Positions 1 to 5,287 of a stretch of DNA of 11,262 bases are shown here, piece after piece. This DNA is from JARLFX01 sp036404255. GTDB taxonomy: Bacteria > Acidobacteriota > Terriglobia > Terriglobales > Acidobacteriaceae. Every line of letters starts with the position of its first letter. Within the stretch, counting starts at the first letter, position 1. Both the position numbers and the translations under genes were made by a program. Below the pieces are notes generated by a model. The model worked only from the letters and a program-made list of their open reading frames with translations, had not been told where the DNA came from and searched no databases. The stretch spans positions 1-11,262 of the forward strand of contig DASWOP010000020.1 in assembly GCA_036404255.1 (NCBI GenBank), in the 5' to 3' direction.

Positions 1-387
1 GGAGCTCTTTTTCAGCTTCTTGTCTTCGTGCGCTACCAGCAGTGACTCTAACTGGCGCAGAAGGAGATGCGTCTGCATGGGCTTGACCAGCATCTGGTCG
101 GCGCCCATGCCCTGCCAGTCTTCTTCGGCCACGGGGAAGGCGGAGAGCAGGGCCACGGCGGGGGCGTAGGGAGCGGTACGGGCGCAGGCGATGACTTCTA
201 CGCCGGCGTCATCGTTTTCCATGCGCATATCGGTGATGATCATGTCGTATTCGCGGTGCTTGATGCGTTGCTTGCCCTCGCGGGCGGAAGCAGCGGTATC
301 CACATCAAAGCCGCTGATCTCCAGGACGGCCTTGAGCGTAAGCAGGATCGAAATCTCATCATCGACAAGTAGGACGCGGCGTTTCAT
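1..387 (-). CDS. Response regulator, receiver domain (partial, 3' end beyond window)
   Basis: The minus strand reads open for 129 codons from ATG at 387-385 to base 1 without a stop, so the gene continues beyond the left edge. The product is a CheY-like receiver domain that takes a phosphate from a sensor kinase. It starts MKRRVLLVDDEISIL, with the acidic pair D9/D10. The likely phosphoacceptor is D53 in IITDMR, the switch serine is S82 in LLSAF, and the conserved Lys-Pro is K102-P103 in MLVKPM. The receiver fold is complete by about residue 120. The last visible residues are lysine-rich, a linker or the end of a single-domain regulator, so any output domain is unseen. A GGGAGA Shine-Dalgarno lies upstream (about 397-402 on the complement). 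The gene is divergent from infC and no partner kinase is in view. Family assignment is secure; the pathway is unknown. Confidence 0.9.
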   Translation of the reverse strand, partial: MKRRVLLVDDEISILLTLKAVLEISGFDVDTAASAREGKQRIKHREYDMIITDMRMENDDAGVEVIACARTAPYAPAVALLSAFPVAEEDWQGMGADQMLVKPMQTHLLLRQLESLLVAHEDKKLKKSS

Positions 388-583
388 TTGAATAATTCTC
401 CCTTAGTGTGGCTTGCTAGCGGTTACGGCAACGGGGTAAGTGGAACAATCCCCTTACAAAAAATTGAGAAAAGGTACCCAGACGGATAAAGATAAAGGAT
501 TATGCGTGAAAAAGCTTTGCACCGGTTGCGGTGCGTCCTGCGCAAGTCCTCTTTTGCTCACATAAACGCAATGGAGACAATGG

Positions 584-589
584 TATACT
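584..589 (+). promoter_or_regulatory. Putative extended -10 promoter element for infC
   Basis: TATACT is preceded by TG at 581-582, giving an extended -10 (TGgTATACT). Transcription would start near 596 and leave a leader of about 60 nt before the infC start. No good -35 box is seen at the usual spacing, which an extended -10 tolerates. The rest of the 388-643 spacer holds the divergent upstream region of the response regulator and no convincing gene. Confidence 0.5.
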
Positions 590-645
590 GCACTATGCAG
601 GGAAGCGTGCAGAGACAAGAACTCGCCGCGAACCGCGCTAGCCGT

Positions 646-658
646 GGAGGCAACCATC
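646..658 (+). promoter_or_regulatory. infC Shine-Dalgarno followed by AUC start codon
   Basis: GGAGG at 646-650 is a perfect anti-SD match and is followed by a 5-nt spacer (caacc) and ATC at 656-658, in frame with IF3. The only other upstream initiator, GTG at 644, overlaps the SD and has no purine-rich site before it (the sequence there is pyrimidine/GC mixed). AUU or AUC starts on infC are established in E. coli (AUU) and Myxococcus xanthus (AUC). They let IF3, which rejects non-canonical initiators, repress its own synthesis. Confidence 0.75.
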
Positions 659-1333
659 GCACTCGATAAACGTTCAGCAAAATCCTTTATACGCACCAAC
701 GAACGAATCCGCGCCCGCGAGATTCGCGTAATCGACGAAAACGGCGAACAGCTCGGTATTCTGGCACCGTTTGAAGCACTGAAGATGGCGCGTGAACGCG
801 GCCTGGATCTGGTTGAGATTTCGCCAAACGCCGTGCCGCCCGTCTGTCGCATTCAGGACTACGGAAAATTCCTTTATGAGAAGGACAAGAGCGACCGCGC
901 CGCGCGCAAGAAGCAGAAGGTCATTGTCATTAAGGAAGTGAAGTTCTCCGTCACGGTGGATGAGCATGACTACCAGACGAAGAAGAATCAGGCTGTCCGC
1001 TTTCTGGGCGATGGCGACAAGGTGAAGGCCTCACTGCGCTTCAAGGGGCGGCAGATGGCGCATCGCGACCTGGGCTACAAGATCGTGAACCGGCTCATTA
1101 TGGACATTGGTGAAGTAGGCGTGGTGGAGTTTATGCCGCGCATGGAAGGCACAACGCTGCACGCTATTCTGGCGCCAGCGAAACGTGCCGACGGGCAGAA
1201 TGCTCCGCGCAAGGCGACAGAGAATGCCGTGCGCGATCTGAAGCCTGTAGCCCCGGCGACAGCACCAGCACCGGCGGCAACGCCTGCTCCTGCGGTAGAG
1301 ACACCGGCAGCAGCCACCAGCGACGCTTCCTGA
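656..1333 (+). CDS. infC: Translation initiation factor IF-3 with AUC start and Pro/Ala C-terminal tail
   Basis: IF3 binds the 30S subunit, keeps it apart from 50S and proofreads the start codon and initiator tRNA. The 225-aa product has the IF3 N-domain at about residues 13-81 (TNERIRAREIRVID, LVEISPNAVPPVCRIQDYGK) and the C-domain at about 89-173 (KEVKFSVTVDEHDYQTK, VKASLRFKGRQMAHRDLG, VEFMPRMEGTTL). Residues about 177-225 are an extra low-complexity tail rich in Ala and Pro (for example TAPAPAATPAPAVETPAAA). The family is usually about 170-180 aa, so the tail adds some 45 residues. I place the start at ATC 656 because of the GGAGG five bases upstream; automated calling would give GTG 644 (229 aa). 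A terminator follows at 1390-1422, so infC appears to be a unit separate from rpmI-rplT. Identity is certain; the start codon is an inference. Confidence 0.95.
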   Translation: MALDKRSAKSFIRTNERIRAREIRVIDENGEQLGILAPFEALKMARERGLDLVEISPNAVPPVCRIQDYGKFLYEKDKSDRAARKKQKVIVIKEVKFSVTVDEHDYQTKKNQAVRFLGDGDKVKASLRFKGRQMAHRDLGYKIVNRLIMDIGEVGVVEFMPRMEGTTLHAILAPAKRADGQNAPRKATENAVRDLKPVAPATAPAPAATPAPAVETPAAATSDAS

Positions 1334-1389
1334 ACCTAGTCAGATTCGCTCAGCTAGAAACCAATTGATTGACGATAGTTCCATTCTGT

Positions 1390-1422
1390 AGGCTAAGGGC
1401 GACCTTAGCCTTACATTTTTTT
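1390..1422 (+). terminator. Rho-independent terminator of infC
   Basis: A perfect 9-bp stem, AGGCTAAGG (1390-1398) with CCTTAGCCT (1403-1411), is closed by a GCGA (GNRA) tetraloop. It is followed, after TACA, by a run of seven T at 1416-1422. It sits 57 nt after the infC stop and should end the infC transcript before the small genes and rpmI-rplT. Confidence 0.85.
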
Positions 1423-1490
1423 GGACTACCCAGCGGCAGACGCACGTCGTTCCCGGCCACTGTACAAACTGCATTCACCGAGTGGCGCAT

Positions 1491-1745
1491 ATGTCTTATG
1501 AAGTCAAAGACCTTGACCCGGTCAAGGAGCTTTCTCCGACGCGTAAGCGCATCGAGTTTGGCGTCGCTTTTGCAATCATGTTTCTGATCGTCCGCTTTGG
1601 TGGATGGCATCACGATATGGACCCGCTTGGCTATCCGGTGCATCCGCCAACGTGGGTGGCGCTGGCAATCGCGGCTGCCGCCGGGACAGTTTATCTGCTA
1701 TGGCGGGTCTGGTACGCGGCCTACTCCGCCGCTCCTCGCGAGTAA
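1491..1745 (+). CDS. Small membrane protein with two TM helices, unknown function
   Basis: An 84-aa protein lying between infC and rpmI. The start is ATG 1491, preceded by a weak GAGTGG SD at 1480-1485; an upstream in-frame GTG at 1482 would add only three residues and is less likely. The N-terminus is charged and cytoplasm-like (MSYEVKDLDPVKELSPTRKR). A first hydrophobic segment follows (about residues 21-36, FGVAFAIMFLIVRFGG). Next comes a short His/Pro-rich loop (WHHDMDPLGYPVHPP) and a second helix (about 54-74, WVALAIAAAAGTVYLLWRVW). The N-terminal positive charges and the short loop suggest a helical hairpin in the inner membrane. I do not recognise the family. Codon use matches its neighbours. 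A weak -10-like TACAAA is at 1463-1468. Confidence 0.65.
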   Translation: MSYEVKDLDPVKELSPTRKRIEFGVAFAIMFLIVRFGGWHHDMDPLGYPVHPPTWVALAIAAAAGTVYLLWRVWYAAYSAAPRE

Positions 1746-1779
1746 CGCCCCCGCGCCCTCACAGCAGCGGTAGCGCAGG

Positions 1780-1785
1780 TACACT
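1780..1785 (+). promoter_or_regulatory. Putative -10 element, leaderless start of the 56-aa gene
   Basis: TACACT ends 6 nt before the ATG at 1792, which puts the expected transcription start on or next to the A of the start codon. No Shine-Dalgarno is present between them. The same layout is seen at 5276-5288. Confidence 0.4.
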
Positions 1786-1791
1786 GGAACC

Positions 1792-1962
1792 ATGGGCATC
1801 TTCAGCAGTCTGACCGACGCTTTCATCCAATCGTTCGGAATCACAGCGCCCTCGCCCTCGCAGCGGAAGACCGCCACGATCTTTATCAGCGTGTTGGTGT
1901 GCGGGCTGCTCCTGGCATTTGTGGGAGCAGCGGCACTGCTGATGGTGCATTTTCTGCGGTAA
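1792..1962 (+). CDS. Small single-pass membrane protein (56 aa), unknown function
   Basis: ATG 1792 to TAA 1962 gives 56 codons. The N-terminal part is polar and amphipathic (MGIFSSLTDAFIQSFGI), followed by a Pro/Ser stretch (TAPSPSQRKT). A hydrophobic helix then spans about residues 29-54 (IFISVLVCGLLLAFVGAAAL) and nearly reaches the C-terminus (LLMVHFLR). This resembles small tail-anchored inner-membrane proteins. It lies 46 nt after the preceding small membrane gene and 94 nt before rpmI. Reasons to believe it is real are the intact TM design, the snug fit in an otherwise empty gap and the TACACT just upstream. Reasons for doubt are its length and the lack of an SD. Function is unknown. 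Confidence 0.5.
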   Translation: MGIFSSLTDAFIQSFGITAPSPSQRKTATIFISVLVCGLLLAFVGAAALLMVHFLR

Positions 1963-2010
1963 AACGCTGGGATAAGGGCCGGGATGTGGCAATTGGGCCG
2001 GATTTTCACG

Positions 2011-2016
2011 TATACT
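2011..2016 (+). promoter_or_regulatory. Putative -10 element for rpmI-rplT
   Basis: TATACT, identical to the infC and 10997 hexamers, lies in a local AT-rich patch. A start near 2023 would give a leader of about 34 nt for rpmI, too short for the long L20 leader known from Firmicutes. No convincing -35 box is seen. Confidence 0.45.
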
Positions 2017-2056
2017 GAGAAACGTTGTCCAATGCTGTATCCCTGTTAGGAACACC

Positions 2057-2254
2057 ATGCCAAAGTTGAAGACACACACCGGCGCGAAGAAGCGCTTCAA
2101 GATGACCGGTACGGGTAAGATCAAGCGCGGCCAGACCAAGATGCGCCACATTCTTACCTCAAAGGCGACCAAGACCAAGCGTAAGCTGGGCGGGTCGATC
2201 CTGGTATCTGAGGCCGATGCACCGAAGGTGCGCCGGATGATTCCCTACGCCTGA
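2057..2254 (+). CDS. rpmI: 50S ribosomal protein L35
   Basis: This 65-aa, strongly basic protein of the large subunit has the typical L35 start MPKLKTHTGAKKRFKMTGTG. The conserved KIKRGQ and HILTSKATKTKRKL stretches follow, and it ends at MIPYA; full length for the family. The SD AGGAA at 2048-2052 sits 4 nt before ATG. It is followed by rplT, as in most bacteria, but with an unusually long 188-nt gap. In E. coli this pair is repressed by L20. The stop codon lies inside an 8-bp hairpin (2247-2265). Confidence 0.97.
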   Translation: MPKLKTHTGAKKRFKMTGTGKIKRGQTKMRHILTSKATKTKRKLGGSILVSEADAPKVRRMIPYA

Positions 2255-2265
2255 GTTTCAGGCGT
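2247..2265 (+). other. Hairpin spanning the rpmI stop codon
   Basis: ACGCCTGA (2247-2254) pairs perfectly with TCAGGCGT (2258-2265) around a GTT loop. The TGA stop is the last three bases of the left arm. No U-run follows, so this is not a standard terminator. It could be an mRNA-processing or stability element, or it could be chance. Confidence 0.45.
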
Positions 2266-2297
2266 GTACTGTCTGTATCGAGCCGTAGCAATACGAA

Positions 2298-2345
2298 GGG
2301 CCGGTTGAAGCGTTTTGAGGCCCCCGGGATGCTGAAAAGATCCCG
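2298..2345 (+). promoter_or_regulatory. Two adjacent hairpins in the rpmI-rplT gap, candidate L20 regulatory site
   Basis: GGGCC (2298-2302) can pair with GGCCC (2319-2323). Immediately after, CGGGAT (2325-2330) pairs with ATCCCG (2340-2345) around a 9-nt loop. Two hairpins separated by one base could stack, which is suggestive because L20 binds stacked helices in 23S rRNA and mimics of them in its own mRNA. The gap (2255-2442) holds no other gene and no U-tract terminator. The L20 link is inference from position. Confidence 0.35.
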
Positions 2346-2442
2346 CCGAGATGCAGATATGCCATGTGAGTGAAGAGGTTATAAGCGCCGCAACGCGCTC
2401 CTGCCTCCAGCCACGCAACCGAAGACGCAAAAGGAGATCACC

Positions 2443-2820
2443 ATGCCCCGTGTAAAACGGAGTACGAAACGTAATGACCGCCGCAAAAAGATTCTGAAGC
2501 GCGCGTCAGGCTACTTCCTCACGAAATCAAAACTCTACCAGGCTGCGCAGGAAGCTGTTGAGCGCGGACTGAAGTTTGCCTACACCGGCCGCAAACAGAA
2601 GAAGCGTCAGTTCCGCTCGCTCTGGATCGTGCGTATCGGAGCGGCTTCACGCATCAATGGGCTGAGCTATTCGCTGTTCATCAATGGCCTGAAGAAGGCC
2701 GGCATCAACCTGGATCGCAAGATCCTGGCCGAGATCGCAGTGAGCGACGCCGCCGGCTTTGCCGCGCTGACCGTTCAGGCGAAGGCCGCACTGGATGCAG
2801 CCAAGAAAGTAACTGCATAA
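2443..2820 (+). CDS. rplT: 50S ribosomal protein L20
   Basis: L20 is an early 23S rRNA-binding assembly protein of the large subunit and in several bacteria also represses its own operon. The 125-aa product shows the typical basic N-terminus MPRVKRSTKRNDRRKKILK, then RASGYF. The conserved GRKQKKRQFRSLWIVRI and ASRINGLSYS blocks follow, then the globular C-terminal segment (INLDRKILAEIAVSD). Length is slightly above the usual 117-120 aa because of a short Ala/Lys-rich end. A strong SD, AAGGAGAT at 2431-2438, precedes ATG 2443. A strong terminator follows at 2845, closing the rpmI-rplT unit. Confidence 0.97.
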   Translation: MPRVKRSTKRNDRRKKILKRASGYFLTKSKLYQAAQEAVERGLKFAYTGRKQKKRQFRSLWIVRIGAASRINGLSYSLFINGLKKAGINLDRKILAEIAVSDAAGFAALTVQAKAALDAAKKVTA

Positions 2821-2844
2821 AAAAGCATCTGACTGGATGGACAC

Positions 2845-2880
2845 AAAGGGCACAGCGATTACGCTGTGCCCTTTGCTTTG
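2845..2880 (+). terminator. Strong intrinsic terminator after rplT
   Basis: A perfect 13-bp stem, AAAGGGCACAGCG (2845-2857) with CGCTGTGCCCTTT (2862-2874), has an ATTA loop and is followed by GCTTTG. The left side is also A-rich, so it may work in both directions and serve the convergent regulator gene that ends at 2923. Confidence 0.9.
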
Positions 2881-2922
2881 CGCTCTTTATCCAAGAGTAA
2901 GGTGGGTGCATGTCGCCGCAAG

Positions 2923-3510
2923 CTACTCGGCGCTGCCACGGTCTTTCGCTTGGCGAGTAAGCGGCGTTAAGACAACGGTGACAGCATAGAGGCGTCCCTC
3001 GCGCTTTCCCTCCCCCACCGTCACCATAAGTTTTTGGATATGCCGGTTTACTTCCGCCACCTGTTGCCGGGAAAGCCAGCCTGTCTTGCGCAATGCCCAT
3101 AGTTCCCGGTTCGGGCCTGATACCGACGCCTCGGCAGCGCTAAAGCTGCTGCTGAAATCGCGAATGCCCAATCGCAGCATCGACGCAATGATCGCGTTTA
3201 CTTCGCTCGCATTTCCTTTCTTGCCGAGTTCATAGCACAAGCTCATCTCGGGGGCGACAGCACAGAAGAGGGCTTCGCGGCGACCGTTGCTCGTGCGATA
3301 GCCTGCGCTCAGCACAAGGCCTACCCGCTTGAGAATGCGAAGGTGGTAGTAAAGCGAGTCGGCCGGCCTTTCCAGCGCATTCGCTAATTCGGCGACCGAA
3401 ACCGCACCCATTCGCGGCAGAACATCCACGATCTCCTGCCGCGTGGAAGCTGCAAGCGCACGCATCTGTTTCTTGCTGCGGATAATGTAGTTGTCTTCCA
3501 GTGCGGCCAT
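2923..3510 (-). CDS. Winged-helix transcriptional regulator, ArsR-like (HTH_20 type)
   Basis: A 195-aa DNA-binding regulator. Residues about 14-80 form a winged helix: ALAASTRQEIVDVLPRMG, then the helix-turn-helix VSVAELANALERPADSLYYH, then LRILKRVGLV and a wing (SAGYRTSNGRREALFCA). The C-terminal half (about 85-195) is a helical region without recognisable metal-binding Cys or His pairs, so sensing of a metal is not supported. ATG 3510 was chosen because a -10-like TATATT lies 7 nt upstream and no SD is present, which suggests a leaderless mRNA; an internal ATG (residue 16) is less likely. A 34-bp palindrome (3525-3558) lies directly upstream, between this gene and the divergent aspartyl-protease gene. 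Autoregulation and control of that gene are therefore likely. The ligand is unknown. Confidence 0.85.
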   Translation of the reverse strand: MAALEDNYIIRSKKQMRALAASTRQEIVDVLPRMGAVSVAELANALERPADSLYYHLRILKRVGLVLSAGYRTSNGRREALFCAVAPEMSLCYELGKKGNASEVNAIIASMLRLGIRDFSSSFSAAEASVSGPNRELWALRKTGWLSRQQVAEVNRHIQKLMVTVGEGKREGRLYAVTVVLTPLTRQAKDRGSAE

Positions 3511-3517
3511 GTGGTCG

Positions 3518-3523
3518 AATATA
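3518..3523 (-). promoter_or_regulatory. Putative -10 element of the winged-helix regulator gene
   Basis: On the minus strand TATATT occupies 3523-3518, 7 nt before ATG 3510. It directly abuts the palindrome at 3525-3558, so a protein bound there would block this promoter. No SD lies between the hexamer and the start codon. Confidence 0.4.
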
Positions 3524-3524
3524 A

Positions 3525-3558
3525 CATCATTGAATAAAATAAATTTTATTCAATGATG
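3525..3558. promoter_or_regulatory. 34-bp palindromic operator between divergent genes
   Basis: CATCATTGAATAAAAT (3525-3540) is the exact reverse complement of ATTTTATTCAATGATG (3543-3558), with AA between: 16 of 16 matched positions per arm. It is strikingly AT-rich in a GC-rich window and lies in the 106-nt gap between the winged-helix regulator (start 3510) and the TPR/protease gene (start 3617). The inner ATTGAAT/ATTCAAT half-sites are typical in size for a dimeric winged-helix repressor. A terminator is unlikely, as it lies upstream of both genes. Confidence 0.8.
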
Positions 3559-3616
3559 GTTGAATCCGATAGCACCCCGTACAAGCGTTCCATCGCGTTG
3601 AAAGTGAGAAAAATCA

Positions 3617-4948
3617 ATGCCGAAAATTTGCACCGCACTTCGCAATGCCCTTCTGCTTCTTGCCTCACTCTGCATACTGACTTCGCTGGGCGAGGGACAA
3701 GACCGTAGCGCATCCCTAGAGAATGGGCCGGATGCGGAGGTGTCAGAATTCAACATTCGCGCCCTGGAATTGAGCGTGCAGGCCATGACGGCCAGCCCTG
3801 AGCGAGACTATTTTTCGGGAGTGCTGGCGAACCGGACCGGACAGATCGATGAGTCCATTCGGCTGCTGAACAGCGCGCTGCCCGCGGTTCGCACGACGAG
3901 CCCGGCGCGCGCTGCAATTGCCCTCCAAGCCCTGGCGGATGACTACAACAAACGCTTCCAGTATGGCAAAGCAGAGCAAGCATACGAGGATCTGCTGGCC
4001 AATTTCCCGAATCAGCTTAAGGCCGACCAGCTACAGGGCACAAAGGATGATGCGGGGGTGGCCAGGATACTCCGCTCTGCCCCTGTGCAAACCATCGTCC
4101 GAAACGGGCCGACGCGTTTGAAGACCAAACGCAATCCCCTGGGTTTGATCAACGTAAGCCTGACGGTTAATGGCGTGAAAGAGGCGTGGCTACTGGATAC
4201 AGGCGCTAATCTCTCGGTCGTGACCAAAAGCTTTGCAAAGCGGCTTGGGCTGACGCTGCTGCCCGGCACCGGACAGGCGCTGGCGGGCTTGACGGGAATT
4301 GAAAACCCGCTTCGGGTTGCATTGATTCCTACCCTGCAGATGGGTGGCGCCACGTTGCACAATGTAGTGGTGATGGTGCTGGATGATTCGAACTTGCGCG
4401 TAGGTCCGGGCAAGGACAGTTATCAGATCCAGGGAATCCTTGGATATCCCGTATTCGAGGCGCTTGGCACCATTACATTTCTGCATGATGGTGGGTTCGA
4501 ATCCGTCGAGACTACTCAACCCAATAAAGACGGAGCGCGGATGTATATGAAGCTTCTGACGCCGGTCATTGAGGGCAGCGTGGAAGGGGAACAACTGCCT
4601 TTCAGCTTCGATACCGGAGCGCAGGGAACAAACCTCCTTGTTCGCTACTACAACCGCTTTCACAATGAATCCAGTACCTGGACCAAAGCTGAGAACAAGT
4701 CTTTTGGCGCAGGCGGCGGCGTACAGCGAACCATTTATGTGCAGCCGAGGGTCCGCCTCGGCATCGGCAATAAGACGGTGACGCTGAAGAACATCCCGAT
4801 CTTTACCTCGGCAAGCGGTTCCGACATCGATGAGCTCTATGGCAACCTCGGTCAGGATGTTGTGGCTGGCTTCGATAGCTTTACATTCGATTTTGCCGCC
4901 ATGAAGTTCAGGCTTGGAGAGCCTCTGTCGCCACCGAAAACACACTGA
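3617..4948 (+). CDS. Secreted TPR protein with two retropepsin-like aspartyl protease modules
   Basis: The 443-aa product starts with a signal peptide (about residues 1-27, hydrophobic core ALLLLASLCILTSL). No proper lipobox is seen (the residue before Cys19 is Leu), so it is probably periplasmic or secreted. Residues about 64-90 and 97-130 look like TPR helices (GVLANRTGQIDESIRLL; YGKAEQAYEDLLANFP). Two aspartyl-protease-like modules follow. The first has WLLDTGANLSVV (DTG 194-196) and QGILGYPVF (274-276). The second has FSFDTGAQGTNLLV (DTG 332-334) and YGNLGQDVV (410-412). Retropepsins are normally single-DTG homodimers, so the pair suggests one chain forming a two-lobed active site. The SD is weak (GTGAG at 3604-3608). 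The gene is divergent from the winged-helix regulator across a 34-bp palindrome and probably controlled by it. The substrate is unknown, and catalysis is inferred from motifs only. Confidence 0.85.
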   Translation: MPKICTALRNALLLLASLCILTSLGEGQDRSASLENGPDAEVSEFNIRALELSVQAMTASPERDYFSGVLANRTGQIDESIRLLNSALPAVRTTSPARAAIALQALADDYNKRFQYGKAEQAYEDLLANFPNQLKADQLQGTKDDAGVARILRSAPVQTIVRNGPTRLKTKRNPLGLINVSLTVNGVKEAWLLDTGANLSVVTKSFAKRLGLTLLPGTGQALAGLTGIENPLRVALIPTLQMGGATLHNVVVMVLDDSNLRVGPGKDSYQIQGILGYPVFEALGTITFLHDGGFESVETTQPNKDGARMYMKLLTPVIEGSVEGEQLPFSFDTGAQGTNLLVRYYNRFHNESSTWTKAENKSFGAGGGVQRTIYVQPRVRLGIGNKTVTLKNIPIFTSASGSDIDELYGNLGQDVVAGFDSFTFDFAAMKFRLGEPLSPPKTH

Positions 4949-5089
4949 AAGGCTTCGCCGCACAGGCGATCTCAAACCCGATGGCGGCCATCTGCCACTG
5001 CCGCGGATTCAGGGGGAAATCTGCAGAAAGCCTGGCCTGAGATGAAGCACTGGGAGTGGGGGGAGTCGATGGAATGATCGTGGCACTAC

Positions 5090-5153
5090 TTACAAAGCAG
5101 ATTCCGCGCGCTTCGCTTCGGAATGACAAATAGAGGGTGTAGCTAACCCTCTA
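5090..5153. repeat. Possible dispersed intergenic repeat with two hairpins
   Basis: The spacer 4949-5287 has no convincing gene and no clear terminator for the protease gene. At 5101-5124, ATTCCG and CGGAAT flank a cttcgcttcg-type core, followed by GAATGACAAA. On the minus strand this reads TTTGTCATTCCGAAGCGAAG, a wording I associate with intergenic repeats scattered through acidobacterial genomes (memory, not checked). A second hairpin, TAGAGGGT (5131-5138) with ACCCTCTA (5146-5153), follows directly. Confidence 0.35.
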
Positions 5154-5259
5154 CCCCAACAGAAAATTTGCTCTAAAGGCAGCTACAGGAGCCTTCTCCG
5201 CTCAGAAGCAAGCGTGGGGTGTTGAGAGCAGTTGCAATCAGCCATGCGACGGGCGTATA

Positions 5260-5283
5260 TTTCAGTACCGGAAGGTACAGTAA
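5260..5283 (+). promoter_or_regulatory. Candidate TetR operator overlapping a -10 element
   Basis: TTTCAGTACC (5260-5269) and GGTACAGTAA (5274-5283) form an inverted repeat with 8 of 10 paired positions around GGAA. The right arm contains TACAGT (5276-5281), a -10-like hexamer that ends 6 nt before GTG 5288. A TetR dimer here would cover the promoter, the usual autorepression layout of a TetR-pump operon. Confidence 0.55.
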
Positions 5284-5287
5284 TTCC

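Noticed and set aside
405..431. Minus-strand -35/-10 pair (TTGCCG ... CACACT) for the response regulator
   Set aside because: The spacer is only 15 nt and the -10 is poor; not strong enough to report as a promoter.
644..655. GTG 644 as infC start
   Set aside because: No SD before it, and it sits on the GGAGG that is well placed for ATC 656; kept only as the fallback start.
454..852. Minus-strand open frame of 132 codons
   Set aside because: It overlaps the infC promoter and 5' coding region antisense; the protein has no recognisable features and is a shadow of the IF3 frame.
4190..4975. 261-codon minus-strand frame antisense to the aspartyl protease
   Set aside because: The plus frame has a signal peptide, TPRs and two DTG motifs; the minus frame has no family features and is typical antisense openness in GC-rich DNA.
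5219..5287. Longer N-terminus of the TetR regulator (GTG 5219)
   Set aside because: The added residues do not resemble TetR proteins, and a -10-like hexamer and inverted repeat lie inside the segment.
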